64,000 nucleotides of DNA from JBBSAT01 sp044223665 (GTDB taxonomy: Bacteria > Myxococcota_A > Polyangia > Polyangiales > Sandaracinaceae): the NCBI GenBank assembly GCA_044223665.1, contig JBGALT010000002.1, forward strand, positions 62,001-126,000. The letters run 5' to 3'. The first letter of the stretch is position 1. Every line of letters begins with the position of its first letter. Shown here piece after piece: positions 15,931-24,914 of this stretch. The notes below the pieces were generated by a model. That model was not told the origin of the DNA and searched no databases. It was given only the letters and a program-made list of their open reading frames with translations. Made by a program: the position numbers and the translations under genes.

Positions 15931-17049
15931 TCAAGCGCGGGCGATGCGCCCACTCGCGACGCCGTCGCGCAGGCGCGCCATCTCCGCCGTCTCGGCCAGC
16001 ACGATGAGCGTCGCGCCCGACTCGAGCTCGAACTCGGGCTGGGGGTTGTACTCGTAGCGGCCGTCCCGCTGACGCACGGCGATCACGAGCACCTTCGACT
16101 CGCGCCGGATGTTGGTGTCCTTGAGCGCGGCTCCCACCAGCGTGCTCGTTTCGGGGATCGCGACCTCCTCGATCCGCAGGTTCTGCTTGGGGTCTCGCAG
16201 CATCAGGTCGATGAACTCCACGACCGTCGGTCGGATCGCCTCCGACGCCAGGCGCAGGCCGCCGATCTGGGTCGGCGAGACCACGGCCTTGGCGCCGGCG
16301 CGGATCATCTTCGCGCGCGAGCTGACCTCGACGGCCTTGGCGACGATGCGCGCCTTGGGGTTGAGGGCGGAGGCCGTGATGGTGACGAAGAGGTTGTCCT
16401 TGTCCTCGGAGAGCGCGGCGACCACCCCCTGGGCGCGCTCGACACCCGCCGCGCGGAGCGACTCGTCGTCGGCGGCGTCACCGACGACGTAGGGGAGCTT
16501 CCCTTCGCCGAAGCGCTCGGCGAGCTCGAGCAAGCGTGTCTCGCTGCGGTCGATCACGCAGAACGCCACGTGGGAGTGCACGAGCTCTTCGATGACGTGG
16601 ATGCCCGTGGTGCCGGCCCCGCAGATGATGATGTGGTTGCGGAGGTGCGAGAGGGTCTGCTTCATGCGATTTCTCCGCAGTGCGCCGCCGAGGTCGCCCT
16701 CGACGATGAAGGCCGTGATGGTCGAGACGAAATAGACGAGCGTGCCGGACCCGAGCACGATGAGGCCCACCGTCCAGAGCCGCGCGTAGGGATGGCTCTC
16801 GAAACCGTGCAGCGTGTGCGAGTACCCGACGGTCGAGAGCGTGATGATGGTGAAGTAGATGCAGTCCCCGAACGACCAGTCCCCGTGCCCGATCACGTGG
16901 AAGCCGCCGGCGCCGACGAAGATCACGCCGAGGAGCCAGATCGTCGCGAGCACGAGGCGATTTCGCAGGATGTTCTGCTGCTCGCGGGTCCGCTCCGCTC
17001 TTGCGCTCACGCCGGGAGTGTCGGGGAGAGCCCGGTACGTTTCAACCAC
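15931..17049 (-). CDS. Potassium channel with RCK/TrkA-N and TrkA-C domains
   Basis: The 372-residue product has the two-TM plus pore layout of MthK/Kch-type channels: TM1 about 33-55, pore helix and filter TLSTVGYS (about 69-76), TM2 about 88-116. A cytoplasmic RCK domain starts at HIIICGAGTTGIHVIEEL (Rossmann nucleotide-binding loop, residues about 138-155), and a TrkA-C domain covers the last 80 residues (TSTLVGAALKDTNIRRESKVLVIAV). The filter reads TVGYS rather than TVGYG, which may alter selectivity. It is likely a ligand-gated K+ channel that controls membrane potential. Confidence 0.88.
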   Translation of the reverse strand: MVETYRALPDTPGVSARAERTREQQNILRNRLVLATIWLLGVIFVGAGGFHVIGHGDWSFGDCIYFTIITLSTVGYSHTLHGFESHPYARLWTVGLIVLGSGTLVYFVSTITAFIVEGDLGGALRRNRMKQTLSHLRNHIIICGAGTTGIHVIEELVHSHVAFCVIDRSETRLLELAERFGEGKLPYVVGDAADDESLRAAGVERAQGVVAALSEDKDNLFVTITASALNPKARIVAKAVEVSSRAKMIRAGAKAVVSPTQIGGLRLASEAIRPTVVEFIDLMLRDPKQNLRIEEVAIPETSTLVGAALKDTNIRRESKVLVIAVRQRDGRYEYNPQPEFELESGATLIVLAETAEMARLRDGVASGRIARA

Positions 17050-17066
17050 GAGCGTTCGATAGACCC

Positions 17067-18596
17067 GTGACGACGACGACGACCGAGCGCGCGAGCGGCG
17101 CCCGAGGCGTGGCCCTGATGACGGCCGCCAAGGGGTGGTTCGTCGTGGCCGGGCTCGGGATCCAGCTCGTGCTGCCCCGGGTCCTGCGCTCGCCGGCCGA
17201 GTACGGGCTCTATGCGGCGGCGACGGCGCTGCTCGCGATCCTGACCAACACGCTCACGCAGGCATGCGTCCAGACCGCGAGCAAGCATGCAGCGGAGGCC
17301 ACGGGCGAGACGGCCCCCGAGAGCCTGCGGCGCTCGCTCGAGATGTCGCTCGCCGCCGGGGCGCTCCTCGCGTCGTTGCTCGCCCTGCTCGCTGAGCCCA
17401 TCGCCGACGGCTTGCTCCACGACCCGGCGCTCGCCCCGCTGCTGCGCGTGCTGGCGATCCTGCCGCTCGGGTACGCGCTCTACGCGACGGCGATCGGCCA
17501 CCTGAATGGCCTGCGCGCGTTCGGTCGCCAGGCGACCCTCGACGGAGCGTTCACCACCGTCCGCGCCGTCGCGCTGATCGCCGGCGCGGCGCTCTCCGCG
17601 AGCGCGCTCGGCACGGCCACCGGGTTCGCGATCGCGGGCCTCGCCGTCGCCGGCCTCGGGCTCGGCGTGGCCGGCGTGGGGCGCGGCGGCAGTCGAGGGT
17701 CGCGGCGCGCGTGGCTCGCGTTCTTCCTGGCGATCGCGATGCATCAGCTCGCGCTCAACGGCCTGCTCCAGCTGGACGTCGAGCTGCTGAAGTCGCGCGT
17801 GGCCGCGCTCGCGATAGAGGCCGGTGTGCTCGCCGATCGCGCGGCCGAGCAGGCGAGCACCGAGGTGGGCCTCTATCGCGCGGCACAGTCGGTCGCGTTC
17901 GTGCCCTACCAGCTGATCCTCGCCGTGACGCTGGTGCTCTTCCCGACGGTCGCGCGCGCGCGGACCCTCGGCGACGTCGATGGCGCGCGGGCGGCCGTGC
18001 GGGGCGCGCTCCGCTTCGCCACGATCGCGCTGGTGGTGGTCGCGGTCCCGACGAGCGGCGGCGGGGATGCGGCGATCCGGATGCTCCTCGATGCGCGCTA
18101 TGCGCCGGGAGGCGATGCGCTCACGGTGCTCGCGCTCGCCCAGGTGGCCTTCACGCTCTTCGTGGTCGGCTCGACCTCGATCTCGGGGGATGGCTCGCCC
18201 GTCGTGGTGGCGCTCTCGGCCGCGACGGGGCTCGTCGTGATGCTCGTGGTCGGCTGGCTCTCGATCGACGCGGCCGGTCTCGACGGCTCGCTCCGCGTGG
18301 CCGCCGCCCTGGGCTCCGCGGCGGGATGCGTGGTCTCGATGGCGATCGTGCTCGGGCTCGTCGCCCAGCGCTTCGGCGCCCAAGCGCTCCCGCTCGCCAC
18401 CTTCGTGCGCGGCACCCTCGCCGGCGCCGCCGGGCTCGTGGTGGCGCGCGTGCTGCCGCACACCGCGAGGCTCGACTCGCTGGGCGCGCTCGTCGCGGGA
18501 GCGCTGACCTCGCTCGTCGTGCTCGCCGTGGTCGGCGAGCTCGGCGCCGCCGACGTGGCGCTCGTCCGGCGGATCGTCACGCGCGCTCGCGGGTGA
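17067..18596 (+). CDS. MOP-superfamily polysaccharide flippase (MATE/Wzx-like)
   Basis: The 509-residue product (GTG start) has some 12-14 hydrophobic segments with the RfbX/MVF pattern: an N-terminal ARGVALMTAAKGWFVVAGLGIQ, the LPRVLRSPAEYGLYAAATALL loop, RAAQSVAFVPYQLILAVTLV and FPTVARARTLGD, which resembles the conserved P-T-x-S/A-R-x motif after TM8. Wzx/MurJ-like proteins flip undecaprenol-linked sugars across the inner membrane. No glycosyltransferase or polymerase genes are adjacent, so this is a stand-alone member. Its end overlaps the convergent hydrolase gene by 20 bp. Confidence 0.75.
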   Translation: MTTTTTERASGARGVALMTAAKGWFVVAGLGIQLVLPRVLRSPAEYGLYAAATALLAILTNTLTQACVQTASKHAAEATGETAPESLRRSLEMSLAAGALLASLLALLAEPIADGLLHDPALAPLLRVLAILPLGYALYATAIGHLNGLRAFGRQATLDGAFTTVRAVALIAGAALSASALGTATGFAIAGLAVAGLGLGVAGVGRGGSRGSRRAWLAFFLAIAMHQLALNGLLQLDVELLKSRVAALAIEAGVLADRAAEQASTEVGLYRAAQSVAFVPYQLILAVTLVLFPTVARARTLGDVDGARAAVRGALRFATIALVVVAVPTSGGGDAAIRMLLDARYAPGGDALTVLALAQVAFTLFVVGSTSISGDGSPVVVALSAATGLVVMLVVGWLSIDAAGLDGSLRVAAALGSAAGCVVSMAIVLGLVAQRFGAQALPLATFVRGTLAGAAGLVVARVLPHTARLDSLGALVAGALTSLVVLAVVGELGAADVALVRRIVTRARG

Positions 18597-19410
18597 GGTG
18601 CTCGGCGATCGCCTCGGCGCCCGCGTGCGCCTCGGGGCAGTCGCGCTGGAAGAACCCGTGCGGCGCTCCCGGATAGAGCACGACCGAGGTCGGTAGGCCG
18701 AGCGAGCGACGGTGCGCGGCGAGCGCCTCGGCTTGCGACGCCGGAACGAGGCCGTCGGCCGTGCCGTGCAAGAGGAGCGTGGGCGCGCTCGGCTGTGGCG
18801 CATGGCGCGGCGAGCGCGCGTGCCAGAGCGTTCGATCGCCGGAGCGGAACAAGAGCCGCGGAACGATCGCCGCGAGCCCGCCCTCGAGGTGGTCGAGCTC
18901 GTAGAGGCCGAACGCGCACGCGAGGCGGTGGACCGGCTCGCTCCCGGCCGCGAGCATCGCCAGCGTGCCGCCCGCCGAGAGCCCGACCATGCCGAGCCGC
19001 GCCGGATCGAGGCCGTGTCGGCGCTCGCCGTGCGCGCGGAAGTGGCCCAGCGCGGCGCGCACGTCGTCGAGCGCTTCGTCCAGGCGGCCGCCGCGGAAGA
19101 TCAGCCGGTAGTCGGTGCACGCGACGGCGATGCCTGCCCGGACCAGGCGCGAGGCGAGGAAGCGCATCGGCACCATCGTGCGCGAGCCGAGCGTGAAGCC
19201 GCCGCCGTGCACCAGCAGCGCCGAGGCCCTCGCCGGCATCCGCGGCAGGTACACGTCGTAGAGCGGCGCGATGCCGCGGGCCCGCGCGGTGCGGAAGCGG
19301 ACGGCACGCTCGGTCGGCACCGGCTCCTCGAAGTAGACCGGGCCGCGGAGCGACCACAGCGCGCCCGCGAGCGCGCCATATCGGAAGCCTCCGCCCGACG
19401 TCGGCCTCAT
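18577..19410 (-). CDS. Alpha/beta hydrolase of the HSL-like (HGGG) class
   Basis: The 277-residue product has the oxyanion hole motif HGGGF (VHGGGFTLGSRTM), the nucleophile elbow GLSAG, a probable acid in GTADGLVP and the catalytic His in YPGAPHGFF. These are the landmarks of hormone-sensitive-lipase-like carboxylesterases that act on short-chain esters. It has no signal peptide, so it is probably cytoplasmic. The ATG overlaps the moaC stop by 4 bp (ATGA), so the two are translationally coupled, although a functional link to molybdenum cofactor synthesis is not obvious. Confidence 0.85.
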   Translation of the reverse strand: MRPTSGGGFRYGALAGALWSLRGPVYFEEPVPTERAVRFRTARARGIAPLYDVYLPRMPARASALLVHGGGFTLGSRTMVPMRFLASRLVRAGIAVACTDYRLIFRGGRLDEALDDVRAALGHFRAHGERRHGLDPARLGMVGLSAGGTLAMLAAGSEPVHRLACAFGLYELDHLEGGLAAIVPRLLFRSGDRTLWHARSPRHAPQPSAPTLLLHGTADGLVPASQAEALAAHRRSLGLPTSVVLYPGAPHGFFQRDCPEAHAGAEAIAEHLTRERA

Positions 19411-19913
19411 CGCTTCGCCACCTTTCGCGCGCGGAACGTCCCGCTCCGGCCGCCGCGCTTCTCGAGCAAGCGCACGCGCTCGATGCGCATCCCGCGGTCG
19501 ATGGCCTTGAGCATGTCGTAGAGCGTGAGCGCGGCGACGCTGGCCGCGACGAGAGCCTCCATCTCCACCCCGGTGCGAGCGTGGGTGCGGACGCGAGAGA
19601 CGATCCGCACGGTGGTCGCGCTCGCGAGCTCGATCTCCACGCTCGCACCGTCGATCGGGATCGCGTGACAGAGCGGGATCAGCTCGGCCGTCCGCTTGGC
19701 GCCGCCGATGCCGGCCAGGCGCGCCGCCGCGAGCACGTCGCCCTTCGGCGCCGCGCCGCGCGCGAGCGCCGCGCGGGTGGAGGGCTGCATCCGAACGATC
19801 GCTTCGGCGACCGCCTCGCGCTCGGTGGGGAGCTCGTCGCCCACGTCCACCATGCGCGCGGCGCCCCGCGCATCGAGGTGCGAGAGAGCGGGAGCGGCTC
19901 GGCGGGGGGCCAT
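19407..19913 (-). CDS. moaC: Cyclic pyranopterin monophosphate synthase
   Basis: The 168-residue product contains LSHLDARGAARMVDVGDE, KGDVLAAARLAGIGGAKRTAELIPLCHAIPI, RTGVEMEALVAASVAALTLYDMLKAIDRGM and RLLEKRGGRSG, all diagnostic for MoaC. With MoaA it converts GTP to cyclic pyranopterin monophosphate in molybdenum cofactor biosynthesis. The start at 19913 (MAPRRAAPALSHLD) fits the family length; an upstream ATG at 19949 would add 12 residues and share the CATG with the divergent lipoprotein start. No other moa genes are in the window. Confidence 0.95.
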   Translation of the reverse strand: MAPRRAAPALSHLDARGAARMVDVGDELPTEREAVAEAIVRMQPSTRAALARGAAPKGDVLAAARLAGIGGAKRTAELIPLCHAIPIDGASVEIELASATTVRIVSRVRTHARTGVEMEALVAASVAALTLYDMLKAIDRGMRIERVRLLEKRGGRSGTFRARKVAKR

Positions 19914-19947
19914 GGGCGCATCGTGCCCGATCGAGGCATGGTTCGGC

Positions 19948-20649
19948 ATGCTGAGTCGTCGGCTCGCCCGCTCCAGGCCCTTCCGTCCCCGGGCGGCTGC
20001 GCCCGCTCCCGCTCGGTCCCACCGGGCCGATCACGCTTGGCTGGCCGTCGCGGTCTTGGTCCCGTCGGTCGCTGGATGTGCGCTCGCCCACGAGCGCAGC
20101 GCGGGAGCGAGCCGGGTCGACGCCGGGCTCGTCGTCGCCGACGCGAGCGCCCACCCGGACGCCGTGTCGATCGATGCGGCCCAGCCGCCCGATACCGGTC
20201 CCATCACGAGCTGCGTCGACTTCTGGGTCGCGCTCCCGTGGTGCCCCACCGCGCCGCGCTTCGGCGAGCCTTGCTACCAGCCCGGCATCACGTGCGGCAC
20301 ACATTGCTGCGATCCGATCCCGCCGATGCAGTGCGTGGGCGGCTTCTGGGAGGCGCTGGACATCGAGGTCGTCTGCCCGCCGGGCCTCGACTGTCAGCCC
20401 TCGCTCCCGTGTGGCGACGGCACCTGCGCGCCGGACCGCGTGTGCATGCGCACGCTCGGCGAGGGCCTCGGCCCCGACGCGCACTGCGTCCTGCCGCCCA
20501 GCCCGATCGCCGTCTGCGACGCGGCCCCGCCCGGCGCGCTCGGCACCGACCCGGGCTCGTGCACGACCTGCAGCTGCCTGGATCGCTCCGGCGTCGGCGG
20601 CGTGGTCGTCGCGCTCGACTGCACCTGCTGCGACGTCGACACCCCTTGA
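19948..20649 (+). CDS. Cys-rich predicted lipoprotein (233 aa)
   Basis: After an unusually long basic n-region the lipobox SVAGC puts the lipid on Cys44. A DAG-rich linker follows (VDAGLVVADASAHPDAVSIDAAQPPD), then a domain with about 18 Cys arranged in short CxxC-like turns (CGTHCCDP, CGDGTCAP, CTTCSCLD, CTCCDVD), which suggests a small disulfide-rich extracellular module. There is no match to a named family. The start codon lies in the same CATG as the longest possible moaC start, so the two promoters must be intertwined. Confidence 0.65.
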   Translation: MLSRRLARSRPFRPRAAAPAPARSHRADHAWLAVAVLVPSVAGCALAHERSAGASRVDAGLVVADASAHPDAVSIDAAQPPDTGPITSCVDFWVALPWCPTAPRFGEPCYQPGITCGTHCCDPIPPMQCVGGFWEALDIEVVCPPGLDCQPSLPCGDGTCAPDRVCMRTLGEGLGPDAHCVLPPSPIAVCDAAPPGALGTDPGSCTTCSCLDRSGVGGVVVALDCTCCDVDTP

Positions 20650-20751
20650 TCGGTCGATCGCGCCTCCTCGCCCACCTCCGCGACGACGCGATCACCAGGG
20701 ACGATTCGGTGATCCCGAATCGAGACCCCTGATTTATCCTCGCGCGCCCGC

Positions 20752-23589
20752 GTGTCCGAACCGCGCTTCATCGTCGGCATCGATCTCGGCACGACCCACA
20801 CCGTCGTCGCGTACGTGCGCGCAGGCGATGCGACCGCCAAGCCCGCGATCTTCGAGGTCGATCAGCTCGTCGCGCCGGGCGAGATCGCGGCGCGCCCGCT
20901 CCTGCACTCGCTCCGCTACCACCCGGCCGAGGCGGAGCTGAGCGAGGCCCAGCGGCGCCTTCCCTGGGAGCTGCCGCCGATTCCCAGCCCGACCGCGCCC
21001 TACGTCGTCGGGGAGCTCGCGCGCGAGCTCGGTGCGAAGGTGCCGGGCCGGCTCGTCGTCAGCGCCAAGAGCTGGCTCTCGCACGCCGGCGTGGACCGCA
21101 CGGCCGCGATCCTGCCGTGGGGCGCCGAAGAAGGCGTGCCGAAGATCTCGCCCGTCGACGCGAGCGCGAGCTACCTCGCGCACGTTCGGCAGGCCTGGGA
21201 TCGCGCGCACGAGTCGGCGCCGCTCGCCGAGCAAGAGGTCGTGCTCACGATCCCGGCGTCCTTCGACGAGGGGGCGCGCGCGCTGACGCTGGCCGCGAGC
21301 AAGCTCGCCGGGATCCCGCGGGTGCACCTGCTCGAGGAGCCGCAAGCAGCCTTCTACGACTGGCTCGGTCGCCAGGAGGACGTCGCCGCGAGCGCGGCCG
21401 AGACCAAGCTCGCGATCGTCGTCGACGTCGGCGGCGGGACGACCGACCTCACGCTGGTGCGCGTCGAGCACCGCGAGAGCGGGCCGCGCCTGACGCGCAT
21501 CGCCGTCGGCGACCACCTCATGCTCGGTGGGGACAACATGGATCTCGCGCTCGCGCAGCGAGCCGAGCAGCAGCTCCAGACGAAGCTGCCCGCGGCGCGC
21601 TTCAGCCAGCTGCTCGTCCAGGCGCGGCGCGCGAAGGAGACGCTGCTCGGCGAGAGCCCGCCCGAGCGCGCGAAGGTCACCGTGCTCGGCAGCGGCAGCA
21701 AGCTCGTCGGAGGCTCGCTCTCGACCGAGATCGCGCGCGCCGACGTCGAGACGCAGATCGTCGACGGCTTCTTCCCGCTCGCTCCCGTGGATGCGCGGCC
21801 CTCGAGACGCGCGACGGCGATCGTCGAGCTCGGTCTGCCGTACGTCGCCGACGCCGCGGTCACGCGCCACGTCGCCGCGTTCGTCTCGCGCCACCAGGAC
21901 GTCGCCAAGGACGCGGTCGGGGACGCGCTCGTGAACGGCCTCGCGCTGCCCGACGCCGTGCTGTTGAACGGGGGCGTCTTCCGCGGCGCGCCGATCGCGA
22001 AGCGCATGATCGACGTCCTCTCGGGCTGGCGCGGCGCGCCGATGCGCGTGCTCGACAACGCCGAGCCCGAGCTCGCCGTCGCGCGCGGCGCCGCGCTCTA
22101 CGGCCTCGCGCGCCGCGGCCTCGGGATGAAGATCGGCGGCGGCTCGGCCCGCTCGTACTTCCTCTTGCTCGACGGCGAAGGCGGCGCGCGCCGTGGCCTC
22201 TGCGTGCTGCCGCGCGGCGCCGAGGAGGGCGAGGAGGTCGTCGTCCGCGATCGCACGTTCGCGCTGCGCCTCGGCCAGCCGGTGCGCTTCTCGCTCGCGT
22301 CGAGCACGGGCGAGGCAGCGTACGTGCGACCCGGCGAGATCGTGGACGTGGACGCGGATCTGTTCCGAGAGCTGCCGCCCATCGCGGCCGTGCTCGACGA
22401 CGTGGCCGAGGCCGCGCCGCGCAGCTCGATGGCGCCGCCCTCGCTCGAGGCGCCGGCACGCCCCTCGCAGCGGCCGGGGGCCGGGCGTGAGGAGCGCGTG
22501 CGGCTCGCCGCAGCGCTCACGGAGATCGGGACGCTCGAGGTGAGCTGCATCGCCGAGAGCGACGCGCACCGGCGCTGGAAGCTCGAGCTCGAGCTCCGCG
22601 GCCAGCACGAGAGCGAGCTCGCGCCCTCGCGCGTGACGCAGCTGCATCCGCGCTACGCGGAAGCGCGCGCCAAGATCGAGGTCGTGTTCGGCAAGAGCGA
22701 GGCGGACGGCGGCAAGGCCGTGAAGACCCTGCGCACCGACCTCGAGAAGATCCTCGGGCCGCGCGAGAAGTGGCCGATGCCGCTCCTTCGGGAGCTCTTC
22801 GGTGCCTTGCTCGCGGGCGTCAAGCGCCGCCGCCGCTCGGCCGATCACGAGCGCGTGTGGTTCAACCTCGCGGGCTACACGCTGCGCCCGGGCGTGGGCT
22901 ATCCGCTCGACGACTTCCGCGCCAAGCAGCTCTTCGCGATCTTCGAGCAGGGCGTCCAGTTCGCGCCCGAGGCGCAGAACTGGAGCGAGTGGTGGACGCT
23001 CTGGCGCCGCGTCGCGGGCGGGCTCGACGACGCGCAGCAAGAGAAGGTGCTCTCCGCGATCGACTGGTACCTGCACCCTCCGACGCCGCGCCCTCGCCCG
23101 CGCCCGGCGGGGCCGAAGGCGCTGGGTTACGACGACATGGTGCGCCTCGCGGCCTCGCTCGAGCGGATCTCGGCGGCGCACAAGGAGCGCATCGGCGGCT
23201 GGATGCTCGAGCGCCTCACCCAGCACGGCGAGGGCACCTTCGGCGTCTGGGCGCTCGGTCGCATCGGCGCGCGCGTGCCGCTCTACGGCTCGGCGCACAC
23301 GGTCGTAGCGCGCGTGCACGCGCAAGCGTGGCTCGGCGCGGTGCTCGCGCTCGACTGGAAGCAGGTGGAGCCCGCGGCGTTCGCGGCGACGATGCTCGCG
23401 CGCAAGAGCGGCGACCGCGCCCGCGACGTGGACGCGACGCTCGCGGCCGAGACGGCGCGGCGCCTGCGCGCCCACGGCGCGCCCGAGGTCTGGGCGAAGA
23501 TGGTCGAAGAGGTCGCCGTCCTCGGCGAGGACACCGTCGCCCGCCTGCTCGGCGAGTCCTTGCCGCCGGGCCTCGCGCTGGTGGAGTGA
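20752..23589 (+). CDS. Long Hsp70-like protein with a C-terminal DUF3731-type region
   Basis: The 945-residue product (GTG start) has a complete actin/Hsp70 ATPase domain: phosphate-1 FIVGIDLGTTHTVVAY (residues 6-21), LLEEPQAAFYDW, phosphate-2 VVDVGGGTTDLTLV (about 223-236) and the adenosine loop LLNGGVFRGAPIAKRMIDV (about 403). The substrate-binding end of DnaK is replaced by about 450 residues containing WSEWWTLWRRVAGGL, as in the longer Hsp70 family members found in several proteobacteria. It is not a canonical DnaK and there is no dnaJ or grpE beside it. It is probably a specialised chaperone with an unknown client. Confidence 0.88.
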   Translation: MSEPRFIVGIDLGTTHTVVAYVRAGDATAKPAIFEVDQLVAPGEIAARPLLHSLRYHPAEAELSEAQRRLPWELPPIPSPTAPYVVGELARELGAKVPGRLVVSAKSWLSHAGVDRTAAILPWGAEEGVPKISPVDASASYLAHVRQAWDRAHESAPLAEQEVVLTIPASFDEGARALTLAASKLAGIPRVHLLEEPQAAFYDWLGRQEDVAASAAETKLAIVVDVGGGTTDLTLVRVEHRESGPRLTRIAVGDHLMLGGDNMDLALAQRAEQQLQTKLPAARFSQLLVQARRAKETLLGESPPERAKVTVLGSGSKLVGGSLSTEIARADVETQIVDGFFPLAPVDARPSRRATAIVELGLPYVADAAVTRHVAAFVSRHQDVAKDAVGDALVNGLALPDAVLLNGGVFRGAPIAKRMIDVLSGWRGAPMRVLDNAEPELAVARGAALYGLARRGLGMKIGGGSARSYFLLLDGEGGARRGLCVLPRGAEEGEEVVVRDRTFALRLGQPVRFSLASSTGEAAYVRPGEIVDVDADLFRELPPIAAVLDDVAEAAPRSSMAPPSLEAPARPSQRPGAGREERVRLAAALTEIGTLEVSCIAESDAHRRWKLELELRGQHESELAPSRVTQLHPRYAEARAKIEVVFGKSEADGGKAVKTLRTDLEKILGPREKWPMPLLRELFGALLAGVKRRRRSADHERVWFNLAGYTLRPGVGYPLDDFRAKQLFAIFEQGVQFAPEAQNWSEWWTLWRRVAGGLDDAQQEKVLSAIDWYLHPPTPRPRPRPAGPKALGYDDMVRLAASLERISAAHKERIGGWMLERLTQHGEGTFGVWALGRIGARVPLYGSAHTVVARVHAQAWLGAVLALDWKQVEPAAFAATMLARKSGDRARDVDATLAAETARRLRAHGAPEVWAKMVEEVAVLGEDTVARLLGESLPPGLALVE

Positions 23590-23614
23590 GCTGCGGAAGG
23601 GGTCGCCCCGAGGC

Positions 23615-23857
23615 TCACCCGAGAAGATCGTCGACCGAACGCGCCTCGAGGAATCGTTCCTCGAGCTTCGAGAGCTCGGCCTCGTCTGCGCGCTCGATGC
23701 GCGCGCTCACCTCGGGCGTGAGCCCGTCCCGGAACTTCAGCCGCAAGAGGTGCTGCAGCGATGCGCGCCGCCCCTCGACGCGTCCCTCGGCCCTCCCCAG
23801 GTCCATCAGCTGCTTCACGGTGGTCATGATCTCGGCTCCTGCTCCGCGTGGCGCCAC
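23615..23857 (-). pseudogene. Truncated tandem copy of the Rpn nuclease 3' end
   Basis: This 80-codon frame repeats the last part of the gene at 23874-24914: bases 23614-23846 match 23873-24177 almost exactly, with only a few substitutions. It lacks the nuclease core and ends abruptly at CTCCTGCTCCG, after which homology stops. Compared with the parent it also lacks 72 bp, exactly two 12-residue units of the EGKAEGKAEGRV repeat. It has no start signal of its own, so it is best read as a duplication remnant. Confidence 0.8.
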
Positions 23858-23873
23858 CCCGCGGCGGCGATGC

Positions 23874-24914
23874 TCACCCGAGAAGATCGTCGACCGAACG
23901 CGCCTCGAGGAATCGTTCCTCGAGCTTCGAGAGCTCGGCCTCGTCTGCGCGCTCGATCCGCGCGCTCACCTCGGGCGTGAGCCCGCCCTGGAACTTCAGG
24001 CGCAAGAGGTGCTGCAGCGATGCGCGCCGCCCCTCGACGCGTCCCTCGGCCTTTCCCTCGGCCTTTCCCTCGACGCGTCCTTCGGCCTTTCCCTCGGCCT
24101 TTCCCTCGACGCGTCCTTCGGCCCTCCCCAGGTCCATCAGCTGCTTCACGGTGGTCATGATCTCGGCTCCTGCTCCGTGGAGGATCGAATCGGCGAGGCG
24201 CGCGAGCTCGGCTGCGTCGAGCCCGCCGTGGACCTCCAGAACGTACCGGAGAACGCTGCGGAGCGCCCGCAGGCCGGACGGGCTCGTGCTCGCCGCGCGC
24301 AAGAGCGATCCCCAGCTCGTGAGGAGCGCCGGCACGTCCGCTGCGATGCGCACGTCGCGCAGCGCCGAGAGCGCCAGCGTGGCCTCGGCGCTCATGCCGC
24401 GCGCCAAGAGATCGGCGTTGGACGTCGTGCCGAGATCGTCGACCTCGAAGCCCATCCGCGGCACGTAGCGCCCCAGCACCAGCGCCTCGTCCGGTGTCAG
24501 GCTCATCAGCGCGAGCATGTCGCGCGGCGCGCGCCACGCCCCCGGGCCCTGGTGGAACACGAGCGGCACGATGAGCGGCAGCGTCGTCGCCTCCGGGTGG
24601 TCGCGCAGGAAGGCGTCCCACGTCATCACCGCGTACTGCAGGAGGCGAAACGGCATCAGCGGATCGGGCCGCGACTGGTGCTCCACCAAGAGCAGCACCA
24701 GCACGTCGCGATGCGCGAGCTTGGCGCCGAGCACGATGTCGGAATGGAACGCGTTCAGCGCCTCGTCGACGTACGCCGTGGGACGCACCTCGAGCTCGGA
24801 GAGATCGAGCAGCGCCGCCACCTCGCGCGGCAGCGCCGACCGGATCGCGTCGGCCGCGATCGCGGGATCGGAGAACAGGCGCCGGAAGAGCGCGTCGTGC
24901 GTGCCGCTCGACAT
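23874..24914 (-). CDS. Rpn/PD-(D/E)XK-type recombination-promoting nuclease (transposase_31-like)
   Basis: The 346-residue product starts MSSGTHDALFRRLFSDP, as Rpn proteins do. It has D59 in FHSDIVLGA and E78-x-Q80 in LLLVEHQSRPDPLMPFRLLQY, consistent with the nuclease active site. It continues through a helical region and ends with a charged repeat (RVEGKAEGKAEG...) followed by RRASLQHLLRLKF, a common Rpn tail. RpnA-E of E. coli are DNA endonucleases that raise RecA-independent recombination, and newer work links the variable tails to phage defence. Copy-number change in the tail repeat and the neighbouring duplicate show this locus is unstable. The upstream ATG of the longer frame is rejected because it adds only a Pro-rich stretch. 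Confidence 0.85.
   Translation of the reverse strand: MSSGTHDALFRRLFSDPAIAADAIRSALPREVAALLDLSELEVRPTAYVDEALNAFHSDIVLGAKLAHRDVLVLLLVEHQSRPDPLMPFRLLQYAVMTWDAFLRDHPEATTLPLIVPLVFHQGPGAWRAPRDMLALMSLTPDEALVLGRYVPRMGFEVDDLGTTSNADLLARGMSAEATLALSALRDVRIAADVPALLTSWGSLLRAASTSPSGLRALRSVLRYVLEVHGGLDAAELARLADSILHGAGAEIMTTVKQLMDLGRAEGRVEGKAEGKAEGRVEGKAEGKAEGRVEGRRASLQHLLRLKFQGGLTPEVSARIERADEAELSKLEERFLEARSVDDLLG
24044..24126. repeat. 36-bp in-frame tandem repeat in the Rpn gene
   Basis: Units of about 36 bp (encoding KAEGKAEGRVEG on the minus strand) occur twice in tandem plus a partial unit. The truncated copy at 23614 has none of the two extra units, so repeat number has changed since the duplication. 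Confidence 0.8.

Noticed and set aside
18098..20484. Long minus-strand frames covering flippase, hydrolase and moaC as a single protein
   Set aside because: MoaC and hydrolase motifs fall in different frames joined by an ATGA overlap, so these are separate genes; the long frames are shadows or upstream extensions.
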